Shown: positions 1-9,338 of the stretch, piece after piece | Layout: every line of letters starts with the position of its first letter | How positions within the stretch are numbered: the stretch's first letter is position 1 | Origin: G965218495 sp965218495 | Lineage (GTDB): Bacteria > Bacteroidota > Rhodothermia > Rhodothermales > Bin80 | Reading direction: 5' to 3' | DNA: 64,000 nt | Assembly (NCBI GenBank): GCA_965218495.1 | Contig: OZ244626.1 | Location: 124,001 to 188,000 of the forward strand | Notes under the pieces: generated by a model | Database searches by the model: none | The model's input: only the letters and a program-made list of their open reading frames with translations | What the model was told of the DNA's origin: nothing | Position numbers and translations under genes: made by a program

Positions 1-3000
1 GGCGGTCAGGACTACTGGCCGCAGACGCGTGGCGCCTCCTTCAATGATGGCTTTTGCCTTGTCCAAGCCGCGCTCGCGCAGCTGCTTGATATAGTCAATC
101 AGCACGATGTTGTTGTTGACTACGATACCCGCAAGGCTTATCACGCCGATAAACGTCATCAGCCCGAACGGCGTGTGAGTAATGATCAGCCCCAGCAAAA
201 CGCCAATCAGGCTGAGCCCTACCGCGACGATGATGATAAGCGGTGCGGCTACGCTGTTAAACTGGGCGATCATGATGAAAAATATCCCGATCACGCCGAT
301 GAACAGGGCAGTAGACAGAAAGCCAAAGGCTTCGCGTTGCTCTTCGTTCTCTCCTGTGTAGGCGAGCCGGTACCCGGCAGGCAGCGAGCCTTCATACTCG
401 CTCAAGTATTGCTGCACCTCGGCAAGGACGGCGTTGCCGTTGAAGCCAGGTTCCACATCGGCCGTGACCGTGGCGACACGCGCGAGGTCCAGTCGCGTAA
501 TAGACCCGTAGCCCTCGGCCACAACAAACTGGGCCACCGCGGTGATAGGAATCTGTTCTCCATCATTCAGTATCGTGAGCCGCTCTATTGACTCCAGGCT
601 TTCCCGCTGCAGCTCGTCCAGGCGGACAATAATGGGATATTCGTCTTCGCCCGACCGATATTTGCTTGCTTCAAAGCCGTTGATAGCGCTCCGGACGGTT
701 CTGGCAATCTCCTGTGTGCTGAGTCCGAACTGCGCTGCACGTGCGCGATTAATGACGACTTGGAGCTCCGGTCGGCCGGTATTCAGGTTGTCCGACAGGT
801 CCACGAGCCCTACGACCTCACCGGTGCGTGTAGCCTCGTCTAGCATCTCGCGGATGTCTGTAGTAATTCTGACGATCTGTTCAAATGCCTCACCACTGAT
901 CTCAATATTCACAGGCGCACCCACGGGCGGACCCACCTGGTCCGGCTCGATATCGATTTCCACGCCGGGCAACCCTTGAAGCTCGTTTCTAAGACGAGAC
1001 ATGGTGTTGCGGCTCGTTTCCGGCCGATCTTCATAGTCCACCATGTTGAGGGTTACCGATGCATTCTCCGCGCCTTGGTTGCCGCCTCCAAAGAAGGAGT
1101 CACCGCTGCCGGCTCCAACGTTGACCAAGATATTCTTGACGTTGGCCTGGTCATTCAGGTGCTCGGAGAGAAAGCTGTCGATTCGCTCTTGGGCCTCTTC
1201 AGCAACTCGATTGGACTGCTCAACGTTTGTACCCAGCGGTCCCTTCAGCGAGACAAGGAGCATGCTCGGGTCAGTTTGCCCGAAGAATTCCGTTCCCGGT
1301 TGTGCTGCTGCAAACAGCCCCAGTATTGCAAAGAACCCTCCGAGCGTTGCGGACAAGAGTTTTGCCCGGTTGTCGGTAAGCAAAAGGAATTTGCGGCGCT
1401 TGAATACGCGACCATTCAGCAGAAACCCAGACGCGCCCACCAGGATCACGATGCTGGGAAGCGTGATGAGCACGGCCATGGTGGCCACCTCAATGCCGCG
1501 CGTAAAGTACATGAGCACGAGGAGAAGGCCCACAACCATGCCAAAGGCGACACCGCTGCGAATGGTCGCGCGGCCACCGACATAGAGCACCTCAAGAGTA
1601 TGCAGGAGAATGCCCAAGGTGCCCATAGCCAACAAAAAGATTCCTGGCAGAAGCAGGACAAGCCCGGTCGATTGTCCCGCAATCATGCTGATAATGCCGC
1701 CGGCGCACAGCAGCGCAAAGCCGCTCGTAAAGGATCCAAGGGAAAAGACGTTGCGGAGCCACGCATTCCTAGTCTTGACCACAGCAACAAGTGCCAGCAC
1801 GCTTCCAACTAGAAAGAACATAAACCCGACCGGCATCAGTGCGCCCGCTTGAGCGCCAAATGCTGATTGCCCTGCCGGGTGCATGCCAACGCCCATTGCC
1901 AGGCACCCCGCAAAGCCCAATACCAAGACTACACGCCACAGCGCTTTGCGAGCGAAGGCGGGCTGCGTGCTGGAATAGTCACGATCCAGCATGGTGACCA
2001 GAAAGCGCCGATACCATTCCAACAGACGCGGCAACTGGACCCTCACAACTCTCCTGGCTACCGGTGTGAGGACGTGACGATTCAATAGAACGAAGCCGAC
2101 AATCGCTATCACAAGAACGACCAGTGACTTCCAGTTCATGAATCCGAGCACTATGCCCAGCGTGATGATTGCGGCCGTTGAAAAGCGCTTGAATACTACG
2201 GTCCGGTCTTGCTTGCCTTCACTGTCGAGCCGCACGAAGTACCCTGTGATGACAGGATTAATTACGATCGCTACAAAGAGTGAGCACGACAGTGTGATGA
2301 TGAGCGTCATGGGCAGATACCCCATGAATTCGCCGATGATGCCAGGCCAAAACATCATCGGAGCAAACGCCGCGACCGTGGTGGCTGTTGACGCTATGAC
2401 GGCACTCCCCACTTCGGCACTCCCCTTACTTGCCGCGTCAAAGCGGGAGTAACCCATTTCCCGGTACCGGTAGATGTTTTCAACAATCACGACGGCGTTA
2501 TCGACGAGCATCCCCAGGGCAATGATCAGCGAGAACAGCACGACGAAATTCAGTTCCACACCCAGGATCTGGAAAACCATGAAACCGCAGAACATGGACA
2601 GCGGGATGGCGATGCCTACCAGTGAAGCATTCCGAACGCCCAGGAAGAACAGCAACACCAGAACCACGAAGATCAGGCCGCTGATGATGTTGTTCTCCAG
2701 GTCCGTAACAAATGTCTGGACCATCTCGCTCTGATCACCGGTGATTTCATAGTTCGTGCTTGGCGGAAACGCATGCGCTGCCAGGACTTCTTTTACCGAT
2801 GCAGCCGTCTCCAGGATATTTTCGCCCGAGCGTTTCTTGACACCAAGGCTGATGACGGGAAGCATGCGGGACGCCTCGTCAGGCAAGCGACTCAACTTGT
2901 TGTCCTGCTCTTTGTGCAAGAGTCGCAAGCGCGCGTAGGTTTGGCGTTTCTTAAATCCGAAGTCCACGTGTGCTACATCTCGCACATAGATGGGCCGACT

Positions 3001-3738
3001 ATCTGGGCTGGAGAGTACCAGGTTGCTGATATCCCGCTCAGGATCCGAGAATTCACCGTTAATGCGTACGAGGTAGTTTCGGCGATCCACGTTTATGGAT
3101 CCGCCCGGGATATTCTGGTTTTCCTGCTGAATAGTTGAGATGACATCCTCGAAGGCGAGCCCGTAGCCTTGCAGCGCGGTAAGGTTGACATTCACCTTCA
3201 CTTCGCGTTCGAGTCCACCGATCACGTCTACTTCTAGTATGGTCGGCAGCGCCTCCAGTTCATCCGCGAGGGTTTCCGCCACTTCCTTCAGCCTGGCCAG
3301 CGAGTATGGCGCAGACAGGTTTATGCTCATGATGGGAAACTCTTGCAAGTCGATCTCCTGTACAAGCGGTTCCTCAACGTCTTCGGGCAGCTCCGCAATA
3401 GCGACCTTGTCGCGCACCCGTTGCAACGCGTGTTCAATAGACACGTCCGGGTTAAACTCAATCTGTATGCTTGAGACGCCCTGAAGCGACGTAGAGCGGA
3501 TTTCCTTAATCCCTGTGATGGATTGTACCTCTTGCTCGATCGGCTGCGTGAGCAGGGTCTCAATGTCATCCGGGCTCGCGCCCGGATACAAGGCGGTAAC
3601 AATGATGTTAGGAATCGCAATGGATGGGAACGACTCTTTTGGGATCGTCAGATAGCTGGTCAGCCCACCAAGAACCAGTAGCACCGTCAGGACCGCAATG
3701 CTAGGCCGGTACCTAATGGCCAAGTCGATGATCTTCAT
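1..3738 (-). CDS. Efflux RND transporter permease (AcrB/HAE1-like), 3' end beyond window
   Basis: Reading the minus strand from the ATG at 3738 gives an uninterrupted 1246-codon frame that leaves the window without a stop. It is the proton-driven inner-membrane pump of a tripartite efflux system. The N-terminus (MKIIDLAIRYRPSIAVLTVL) is the usual RND TM1. The first porter domain follows, and TM4 carries GMLVDNAVVIVENI, where one of the two AcrB aspartates is Asn. The second half begins near residue 785 and ends in the IVVNNNIVLIDYI TM10 motif. Between the halves, at about residues 560-785, lies extra hydrophobic sequence with several predicted membrane segments, making the protein longer than the roughly 1040 residues of AcrB. 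It is the last visible gene of a tolC-MFP-RND operon, 26 bp after the adaptor gene. The substrate cannot be told from sequence. Confidence 0.93.
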   Translation of the reverse strand, partial: MKIIDLAIRYRPSIAVLTVLLVLGGLTSYLTIPKESFPSIAIPNIIVTALYPGASPDDIETLLTQPIEQEVQSITGIKEIRSTSLQGVSSIQIEFNPDVSIEHALQRVRDKVAIAELPEDVEEPLVQEIDLQEFPIMSINLSAPYSLARLKEVAETLADELEALPTILEVDVIGGLEREVKVNVNLTALQGYGLAFEDVISTIQQENQNIPGGSINVDRRNYLVRINGEFSDPERDISNLVLSSPDSRPIYVRDVAHVDFGFKKRQTYARLRLLHKEQDNKLSRLPDEASRMLPVISLGVKKRSGENILETAASVKEVLAAHAFPPSTNYEITGDQSEMVQTFVTDLENNIISGLIFVVLVLLFFLGVRNASLVGIAIPLSMFCGFMVFQILGVELNFVVLFSLIIALGMLVDNAVVIVENIYRYREMGYSRFDAASKGSAEVGSAVIASTATTVAAFAPMMFWPGIIGEFMGYLPMTLIITLSCSLFVAIVINPVITGYFVRLDSEGKQDRTVVFKRFSTAAIITLGIVLGFMNWKSLVVLVIAIVGFVLLNRHVLTPVARRVVRVQLPRLLEWYRRFLVTMLDRDYSSTQPAFARKALWRVVLVLGFAGCLAMGVGMHPAGQSAFGAQAGALMPVGFMFFLVGSVLALVAVVKTRNAWLRNVFSLGSFTSGFALLCAGGIISMIAGQSTGLVLLLPGIFLLAMGTLGILLHTLEVLYVGGRATIRSGVAFGMVVGLLLVLMYFTRGIEVATMAVLITLPSIVILVGASGFLLNGRVFKRRKFLLLTDNRAKLLSATLGGFFAILGLFAAAQPGTEFFGQTDPSMLLVSLKGPLGTNVEQSNRVAEEAQERIDSFLSEHLNDQANVKNILVNVGAGSGDSFFGGGNQGAENASVTLNMVDYEDRPETSRNTMSRLRNELQGLPGVEIDIEPDQVGPPVGAPVNIEISGEAFEQIVRITTDIREMLDEATRTGEVVGLVDLSDNLNTGRPELQVVINRARAAQFGLSTQEIARTVRSAINGFEASKYRSGEDEYPIIVRLDELQRESLESIERLTILNDGEQIPITAVAQFVVAEGYGSITRLDLARVATVTADVEPGFNGNAVLAEVQQYLSEYEGSLPAGYRLAYTGENEEQREAFGFLSTALFIGVIGIFFIMIAQFNSVAAPLIIIVAVGLSLIGVLLGLIITHTPFGLMTFIGVISLAGIVVNNNIVLIDYIKQLRERGLDKAKAIIEGGATRLRPVVLTA

Positions 3739-3764
3739 GCCTTCTCTCTATGCGTCTTGCCTGC

Positions 3765-4958
3765 TTACAGGTTTATTGGCAGGGTTGTGGCCTGATTTGC
3801 GACCGGAATCCCTTCTTGATCCAAGCGATGGTACTGCGTTGCGACCTCTACGGCGGCGCTTTCCGTAAGGGTTTTATGCCCTAGAACAATAATCTCATCG
3901 CCGGCCGACAGCCCGTCTTCCGCAATCACGCGTTCGGCATACATGGCGCCCAGCGTGACCATTTTCCGGTTCGCGGTGGGAGGGTCGGTGTTGCGGTTGA
4001 CGACATAGACGCTGTTGCCATCTTCATCCCTGACTACGGAGGCACGCGGTATAATCAGCACGTCTTCAATCCGCTGGCGTGAAATCAGTACATCTGCAAT
4101 CATCTCGGGCTTTAGACGCCCGTCCTCGTTATTCACTTCGGCTTCTATGGAAAAGGTGCGGTTGCTGGGGTTGATAGAGTTAGCGGCGAAGGTGACCCTT
4201 CCCGTGCGCTTTAGGTCGCCCAAGGCAGGGAAATCCAATTCTACACTGGCACCTACCTTTATGTCGCCCGCATAGCGTTCGGGAATCCCGATGGCAATCT
4301 TCACGCGCCGTGCATCTATGATGCGGATCACCGGCGAACCAGGTCCTACCCGTTCGCCCACCACCGCGCGGTGTTCTTCGACGGTGCCGGCAAAAGGGGC
4401 CCTAATGAGCGTGTTATCCAGCTGCTTCTGCGCCTGCGATCGCTGCGCGATGGCCTGTCGCATGGAGGCACGCGCCTGTTGCAATCGCGTCTGGACCTCT
4501 TGGAATTCCTGCGCACTGATGATCGAGTCCCGGTGCAGCGGCTCCATGCGGCTATAGCTGTCCTCCGCCAAAGCCAAGGAAGCTGCGGCGTTGTCAACCG
4601 CAGCTTCAGCCAACTCCAGCGCAGCCTGGGCCAAAACTTGGTCGAGCCGTGCTACGACGGTCCCAAGGTCGACCTGCTGCCCAAGCTTTGCCAGCATTTC
4701 CACCGTGCCGGCGGCTTCGGCTGAAAGCAGCGCGTCGTCAATGGAATCTACGTCACCGGTAATCTCTATCACATCATCGAATACATCTGGTGCTAGGACG
4801 AGCGTTTCCACTCGCGGGTTATTGCCAGTCCCTTCCAGATTAATGTGCGAATCGGTTGGCGAAGGTTCGCCTGCGCCTGCGCATCCGGCCAGCAACACGA
4901 CCAAGGCCCCAAGCCCCAATATGGAGCGTCTCATTGTCTTCGCGTATGCTGAACTCAT
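3765..4958 (-). CDS. RND efflux periplasmic adaptor (membrane fusion) lipoprotein
   Basis: 397 codons from the ATG at 4958, which sits one base after the stop of the upstream tolC-like gene. A second in-frame ATG at 4934 (MRRSILGLGALVVLLAGC) is an equally good start. The hydrophobic stretch ends in a lipobox LAGC (Cys26 from the first ATG), so the protein should be lipid-anchored in the periplasm. Then come the two half-lipoyl motifs (about residues 80-108 and 183-213) separated by an Ala/Gln/Glu-rich alpha-helical hairpin, a beta-barrel domain and a membrane-proximal domain, the standard AcrA/HlyD order. It would bridge the RND pump encoded downstream to the TolC-like channel encoded upstream. 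The position and tight spacing support one transcript. Confidence 0.93.
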   Translation of the reverse strand: MSSAYAKTMRRSILGLGALVVLLAGCAGAGEPSPTDSHINLEGTGNNPRVETLVLAPDVFDDVIEITGDVDSIDDALLSAEAAGTVEMLAKLGQQVDLGTVVARLDQVLAQAALELAEAAVDNAAASLALAEDSYSRMEPLHRDSIISAQEFQEVQTRLQQARASMRQAIAQRSQAQKQLDNTLIRAPFAGTVEEHRAVVGERVGPGSPVIRIIDARRVKIAIGIPERYAGDIKVGASVELDFPALGDLKRTGRVTFAANSINPSNRTFSIEAEVNNEDGRLKPEMIADVLISRQRIEDVLIIPRASVVRDEDGNSVYVVNRNTDPPTANRKMVTLGAMYAERVIAEDGLSAGDEIIVLGHKTLTESAAVEVATQYHRLDQEGIPVANQATTLPINL

Positions 4959-4959
4959 G

Positions 4960-6555
4960 CTATCGCGCTACATTGCTTGTAAAACGGAAGTCGGACTGGT
5001 CTGCAAGAGGAATGCCCGCAGCGGCCTCGAACGTGCTCTGCGCAATAAGGAAGTTGTACACCGCTTGCAGGTAGTTTATACGACTCTGGTCAAGCTGCGC
5101 GGAGGCGTCCCGCTCTTCCAATGGCGTGCCAACGCCCTCGGTAAGTCGGGCTTTGGCGAACCTGTAATTCAACTGCGCGTTGGCAACGTTCTTTTCCTGG
5201 CTACTAATCTGAGACCGAGCCGATTGCAGATTGCGGAGGGCGGCGGCTACCTCCAGCCAAATACCCTGGGTGGTCCGTAGGATATCCAGCTCTGCCCGAT
5301 TAAGCTGGATCTTGAGTTGTTGTACCCGTGCCCGACGCGCGAAGCCTTCAAACAAGGACCACTGCAGGTTGAGCCCCACGCTGATTGCAGGCTGCCAGTA
5401 CGATCTGCTGAAGTAGCCGTTGGTTTCGCGGGAAAACATGAACGGGTCATCTTCGCTGGCCTCTCCAAAAGTGCGGTTGGACGGCACAGAACCGATGTAG
5501 CTGAAGTTGGCAACGGCATTTAGCGTAGGAAGCCTTCGTCGCTGGTCTGCGCCTAGGCTAACCTTGGCAAGGTTGCGCAATGCCTCCAGTTGTTGCAGGT
5601 CCGGTCGCATCTTTTCCGCTTGCGCGAATGCGCTCGCCTCCGATACCGTCAGATACGGGGTTGTGATATCCGCTTCCAGCCGCCCGGACAGGCGCACCGG
5701 TTGGTCCACGGGAATCCCCAGGATGAATTTCAGGTTGTCCAGGGCCGTAAGGGTTTGGTTCCGAGTTTGAACCAGCTGCGTCTCCAGGTTTGCCAGTTGC
5801 ACCTCGGCGCTTAGTCGCTGCACAATCGGGGCTACTCCCTGGGCGACCAGGCGGGCCGCTTCGTTTGTAGTCTGACGTGTACGTTCCACGCTCTGGGCTG
5901 CCACCAAGGACTGCTCTTGAAACAGGAGCGTCTGATAGAAGGCCTGACGCACCTCGTCAACGACAACCTGCTGTTGCCGCTTGAGTGCGCCCTGAAGCGC
6001 ACCGCTGAGGTGCTTAAGTCCCGAAACGTTACGGAATGTGCCCAGGTCAACCACAGTCTGGGAGACTGAAATTGTGTTTTGGAACTGACTGGCGACAGCA
6101 AACGGATTGTCTGACATGTCGACTGGCAGTCCCGCGTCCATCATACCCTCATCAACTCGGTCGCTGTACTCATCGAAGGTGAGCACGCCTGTCGAGGGGT
6201 CGTCGTCCGTTCGTGCATCCTCATTGTATGCGAGCCATCCGACGAAGCCAAAACTGTTGAACAGCGTGCCGGCGTTGCTTCCCGCAAAGGGGTTGGCGGT
6301 CCTAAGGTTTCGCGTGTATCCACTGCTTGCCGTAACATTTGGCAAGACTGACCCTATCCCTTCACGTACCCTTGCGTTAGCGTCTTCCAAGTCCATGCGT
6401 GCTGCCTGCATGGCGTAGCTATTGAGGAGCGCGATCTGGATAGCCTCATCCAGCGTTAGCGTGATAAAGTCCAATGGCACGTCCTCCATATCCTGTGCGC
6501 TCAGTGGGGCTGCCAATAAAAGGAGTGCGAATAGGGGTGCGAGCTTTGGGCGCAT
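4960..6555 (-). CDS. TolC-family outer membrane efflux channel
   Basis: The reading frame opens upstream at 6615, but the ATG at 6555 places a clean signal peptide first (MRPKLAPLFALLLLAAPLSA-Q), so I use it; the protein is then 531 residues. Two internally similar OEP-type repeats are visible: a helix-rich half starting with LTLDEAIQIALLNSYAMQAA, and a second half with long Ala/Gln/Glu-rich helices (for example SARSQISSQEKNVANAQLNY). This is the TolC trimer exit duct. It is the first gene of the efflux operon, followed by the adaptor and the RND pump on the same strand. About 225 bp separate it from the convergently oriented-in-function but same-strand manC gene, so it may have its own promoter there. 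Confidence 0.92.
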   Translation of the reverse strand: MRPKLAPLFALLLLAAPLSAQDMEDVPLDFITLTLDEAIQIALLNSYAMQAARMDLEDANARVREGIGSVLPNVTASSGYTRNLRTANPFAGSNAGTLFNSFGFVGWLAYNEDARTDDDPSTGVLTFDEYSDRVDEGMMDAGLPVDMSDNPFAVASQFQNTISVSQTVVDLGTFRNVSGLKHLSGALQGALKRQQQVVVDEVRQAFYQTLLFQEQSLVAAQSVERTRQTTNEAARLVAQGVAPIVQRLSAEVQLANLETQLVQTRNQTLTALDNLKFILGIPVDQPVRLSGRLEADITTPYLTVSEASAFAQAEKMRPDLQQLEALRNLAKVSLGADQRRRLPTLNAVANFSYIGSVPSNRTFGEASEDDPFMFSRETNGYFSRSYWQPAISVGLNLQWSLFEGFARRARVQQLKIQLNRAELDILRTTQGIWLEVAAALRNLQSARSQISSQEKNVANAQLNYRFAKARLTEGVGTPLEERDASAQLDQSRINYLQAVYNFLIAQSTFEAAAGIPLADQSDFRFTSNVAR

Positions 6556-6780
6556 GCTACAGGGTTCAGTTAGGGGGCAGGCTGCACCTACAGCTGAAAG
6601 GGTAGGCGGCGCCACATGCGGGAGTTGTAAGCAGTCTTGAACAGTACTGCGTGGTGGTTGCGGATCCGGCGCAAAAGGGAATGCCGGAGGGACCGTTCTG
6701 ACCCGTTGGCTTTTGTGTTAGGCTACCACCTGGACAACCGGTCTGTCTGGTGGCGTATGTGAAAGGCCCAAGAATACCGG

Positions 6781-7839
6781 TCATAGAAACTCGGTAAGCC
6801 GGTGCGCATGCAGGTATTCGACAACGTTCTTGACATGTTGCGCGCTTTCGCGGTGGCAGATCAGAAGCGCGTCATCGGCGTCAACGACCAGCGCGTCGTG
6901 GATCCCTACCAAAACGACCAGCCTTGAGCCGGCGCGTACCATGCAACGGCTGGCGTCGTGGACGATGACGCGGTTTTCCAGGACGTTCCCGTGGTTGTTT
7001 TTCCGGCTCAAGTCATAAACCGCGCGCCAGTCTCCTATGTCGCTCCACCCAAAAGATCCCGGTACGACTTGCACGTTCCGGGCCCGTTCCATGACTCCGT
7101 AGTCCACCGAAATGCGTGCGCTCCGGTGGTATGCAGCCCGTATGGCTTCCGCTTCGCACGGTGTGCCGAGGGCTGTGGCGGCCCGCTCAAATGCTTCATA
7201 GGTTGCGGGAAGGTGCTCCTTCATCTGAGCAAGGATCGCGTCGGCACGCCAGATAAAGATGCCGCTGTTCCATAGGAAGTCGCCCGAATCCAGAAAACGC
7301 TCCGCCGTTGCCAGATTGGGCTTTTCTGCGAACGTCCGTACTGGATAGGCGCGCAGTGGCCCGTCCGTTGAGCCGTCAAACTGTATGTATCCGTAGCCGG
7401 TGGCAGCGTACGTTGGCTTGATGCCGATGGTGATGAGGGTGCCGGGCGTCTGGGCGGCCTGGATGGCTATCTGCAACACGCTTCGAAACTCTTTCTCGTT
7501 CTTGATCTGATGATCGGCCGGAAGCACCACCATGGTGGCGTCCTTGTCCAAAGCACGCAACACAATTGCCGCATATGCTATGCATGGTGCGGTGTTGCGG
7601 CTTATAGGCTCGGCCAGAATATGAGCATCGGGAAGCTGCTGGCGGGTAAGGTCCGCGTAGCGTTCATGTGTAACCACGTAGCTGCGTTCAGCGGGGACCA
7701 GCGGCCGGATCCGCGCCAGCGTTTGCTGCAGCAAGGTGGTTTCGCCAAAGACACTGAGAAACTGTTTCGGATAGGCCTCGCGACTGCGTGGCCAAAACCG
7801 GCTCCCAATGCCACCGGCCATAAGGACGCTATACGTCAT
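6781..7839 (-). CDS. manC: Mannose-1-phosphate guanylyltransferase
   Basis: 352 codons. It makes GDP-mannose from mannose-1-phosphate and GTP. The N-terminal nucleotidyltransferase signature is present (MAGGIGSRFWPRSREAYPKQ, residues 8-27), along with the FAEKPN motif near residue 168 and LWNSGIFIW typical of the family. It lacks the C-terminal phosphomannose isomerase domain of the bifunctional type-II enzymes, so it is the short monofunctional form. It is transcribed divergently from the UDP-glucose dehydrogenase gene across a 152-bp gap (7840-7991) that must hold both promoters. Its context is nucleotide-sugar synthesis for surface polysaccharide. Confidence 0.93.
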   Translation of the reverse strand: MTYSVLMAGGIGSRFWPRSREAYPKQFLSVFGETTLLQQTLARIRPLVPAERSYVVTHERYADLTRQQLPDAHILAEPISRNTAPCIAYAAIVLRALDKDATMVVLPADHQIKNEKEFRSVLQIAIQAAQTPGTLITIGIKPTYAATGYGYIQFDGSTDGPLRAYPVRTFAEKPNLATAERFLDSGDFLWNSGIFIWRADAILAQMKEHLPATYEAFERAATALGTPCEAEAIRAAYHRSARISVDYGVMERARNVQVVPGSFGWSDIGDWRAVYDLSRKNNHGNVLENRVIVHDASRCMVRAGSRLVVLVGIHDALVVDADDALLICHRESAQHVKNVVEYLHAHRLTEFL

Positions 7840-7991
7840 TGCTTAATCGAAACCCTTTCGCTAAGCAACTTGTACGCCTAACTCATGCATAGGATACCGA
7901 AGAGGCTCAAGCCCAAAACTGGAGCTGGCCGCAAATCTATCGGCACACTTCGTGGTTAAAGCGCCACCTTAACAGTCTGGATTCGTACGAT

Positions 7992-9338
7992 ATGAAAGTT
8001 GCCATCATAGGCACCGGCTATGTGGGCCTTGTCACGGGGACATGCTTTGCGGAGATGGGTAACGAGGTTATCTGCGTGGATGTGGATGCGGCTAAGGTAG
8101 CGTCGCTGCGCCGGGGTGTTTTGCCCATCTATGAGCCCGACCTTGAAGTCTTGCTTCGTCGCAGCCTGCGCGTGGAAAGGTTGCAGTTTACCACTAATCT
8201 GCAGACGGCACTCGTCCACGGTGACATCCTCTTTCTCGCACTTCCTACGCCCCCAGGCGCGGAAGGCGAAGCAGACCTGACCTATGTCCTCCAGGTGGCG
8301 CACGATATCGCACGCTTCCTGACCACGCAGGCCGCGCCAGGTTACAAGATCATCGTTAACAAGAGTACAGTTCCGGTCGGGACCGCAGAAAAGGTTGCGG
8401 CGCTGATGGCGGCGACAGGGGCTCAGGACTTTGACGTGGTTTCCAACCCGGAATTCTTGCGGGAAGGCGCGGCGGTAGATGACTTCATGAAGCCTGCTCG
8501 CATCGTCCTGGGCGTGAGCAGTGATCGCGCGGCGACGACCATGCGCCGCCTTTACGAGCCATTTGTGCGGCAGGGAAACCCGATCTACGTGATGGATACC
8601 CGCAGCGCCGAAATGACCAAGTATGCAGCCAACGCTTTCCTGGCCACGCGGATCAGCTTCATGAACGAAATCGCCAACCTGTGTGATCGCGTTGGAGCAG
8701 ACGTAGACCACATTCGCATGGGTATTGGGAGTGACGAACGTATCGGGAAGCATTTTCTGTACGCCGGAATCGGCTTTGGTGGCAGCTGCTTTCCTAAAGA
8801 TGTGCGGGCCCTGCTGCAAACCTCGAGGAGCCATGACTATGAATTCAAGATTCTATCCGCGGTCTTGGACGTGAACCATGAGCAGCAAGCAGTCCTGCTG
8901 GGGCACATCCTGAGCTACTTTAATGGCTCGGTTGAAGGCTTGGTTTTCGCGGTCTGGGGGTTGGCCTTTAAACCCAACACAGATGATGTGCGCGAGGCTC
9001 CGGCCCACAAAGTGATTCGTATGCTGCTGGCTCGCGGGGCACGTATCCAGGGGTATGACCCTGAAGCCATGGAAACGACTCGGGAGGTATTGGGTGACAC
9101 CATTGCCTACGCCAAGAGTGCGTATGCGGCGTTGGAGGGCGCGGATGCGCTCGTGATCTGTACCGAGTGGCCCGAGTTTCGACGGCCAAACATTGAGACG
9201 GTCAAGCAGCTACTACGCAATTTGGCTATTTTCGACGGGCGCAACGTATACAATGTCCACCGAATGGCGGATCAGGGCTTCGACTACTTCAGCATGGGTC
9301 GCCCATACGTAGAGCCCGGCCCGGCCCAGGGTCGTTGA
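7992..9338 (+). CDS. ugd: UDP-glucose 6-dehydrogenase
   Basis: 448 codons starting MKVAIIGTGYVGLVTGTCFA. The N-terminal Rossmann NAD site (GTGYVG) is followed by the central helical domain. The catalytic cysteine lies in GFGGSCFPKDVRAL at about residue 266, and the C-terminal UDP-binding domain contains FKPNTDDVREAPA. It oxidises UDP-glucose to UDP-glucuronate in the cytoplasm. Sequence alone cannot exclude a GDP-mannose substrate, but the Ugd-type length and the CFPKD motif favour UDP-glucose. Its TGA stop overlaps the ATG of the downstream SLC13 permease (TGATG), so the two are probably translationally coupled. Confidence 0.93.
   Translation: MKVAIIGTGYVGLVTGTCFAEMGNEVICVDVDAAKVASLRRGVLPIYEPDLEVLLRRSLRVERLQFTTNLQTALVHGDILFLALPTPPGAEGEADLTYVLQVAHDIARFLTTQAAPGYKIIVNKSTVPVGTAEKVAALMAATGAQDFDVVSNPEFLREGAAVDDFMKPARIVLGVSSDRAATTMRRLYEPFVRQGNPIYVMDTRSAEMTKYAANAFLATRISFMNEIANLCDRVGADVDHIRMGIGSDERIGKHFLYAGIGFGGSCFPKDVRALLQTSRSHDYEFKILSAVLDVNHEQQAVLLGHILSYFNGSVEGLVFAVWGLAFKPNTDDVREAPAHKVIRMLLARGARIQGYDPEAMETTREVLGDTIAYAKSAYAALEGADALVICTEWPEFRRPNIETVKQLLRNLAIFDGRNVYNVHRMADQGFDYFSMGRPYVEPGPAQGR

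Noticed and set aside
976..1812. 278-codon frame on the plus strand
   Set aside because: Antisense to the RND permease, which has a continuous recognisable frame on the other strand.
7956..8834. 292-codon minus-strand frame
   Set aside because: Antisense to the clearly identified ugd gene.
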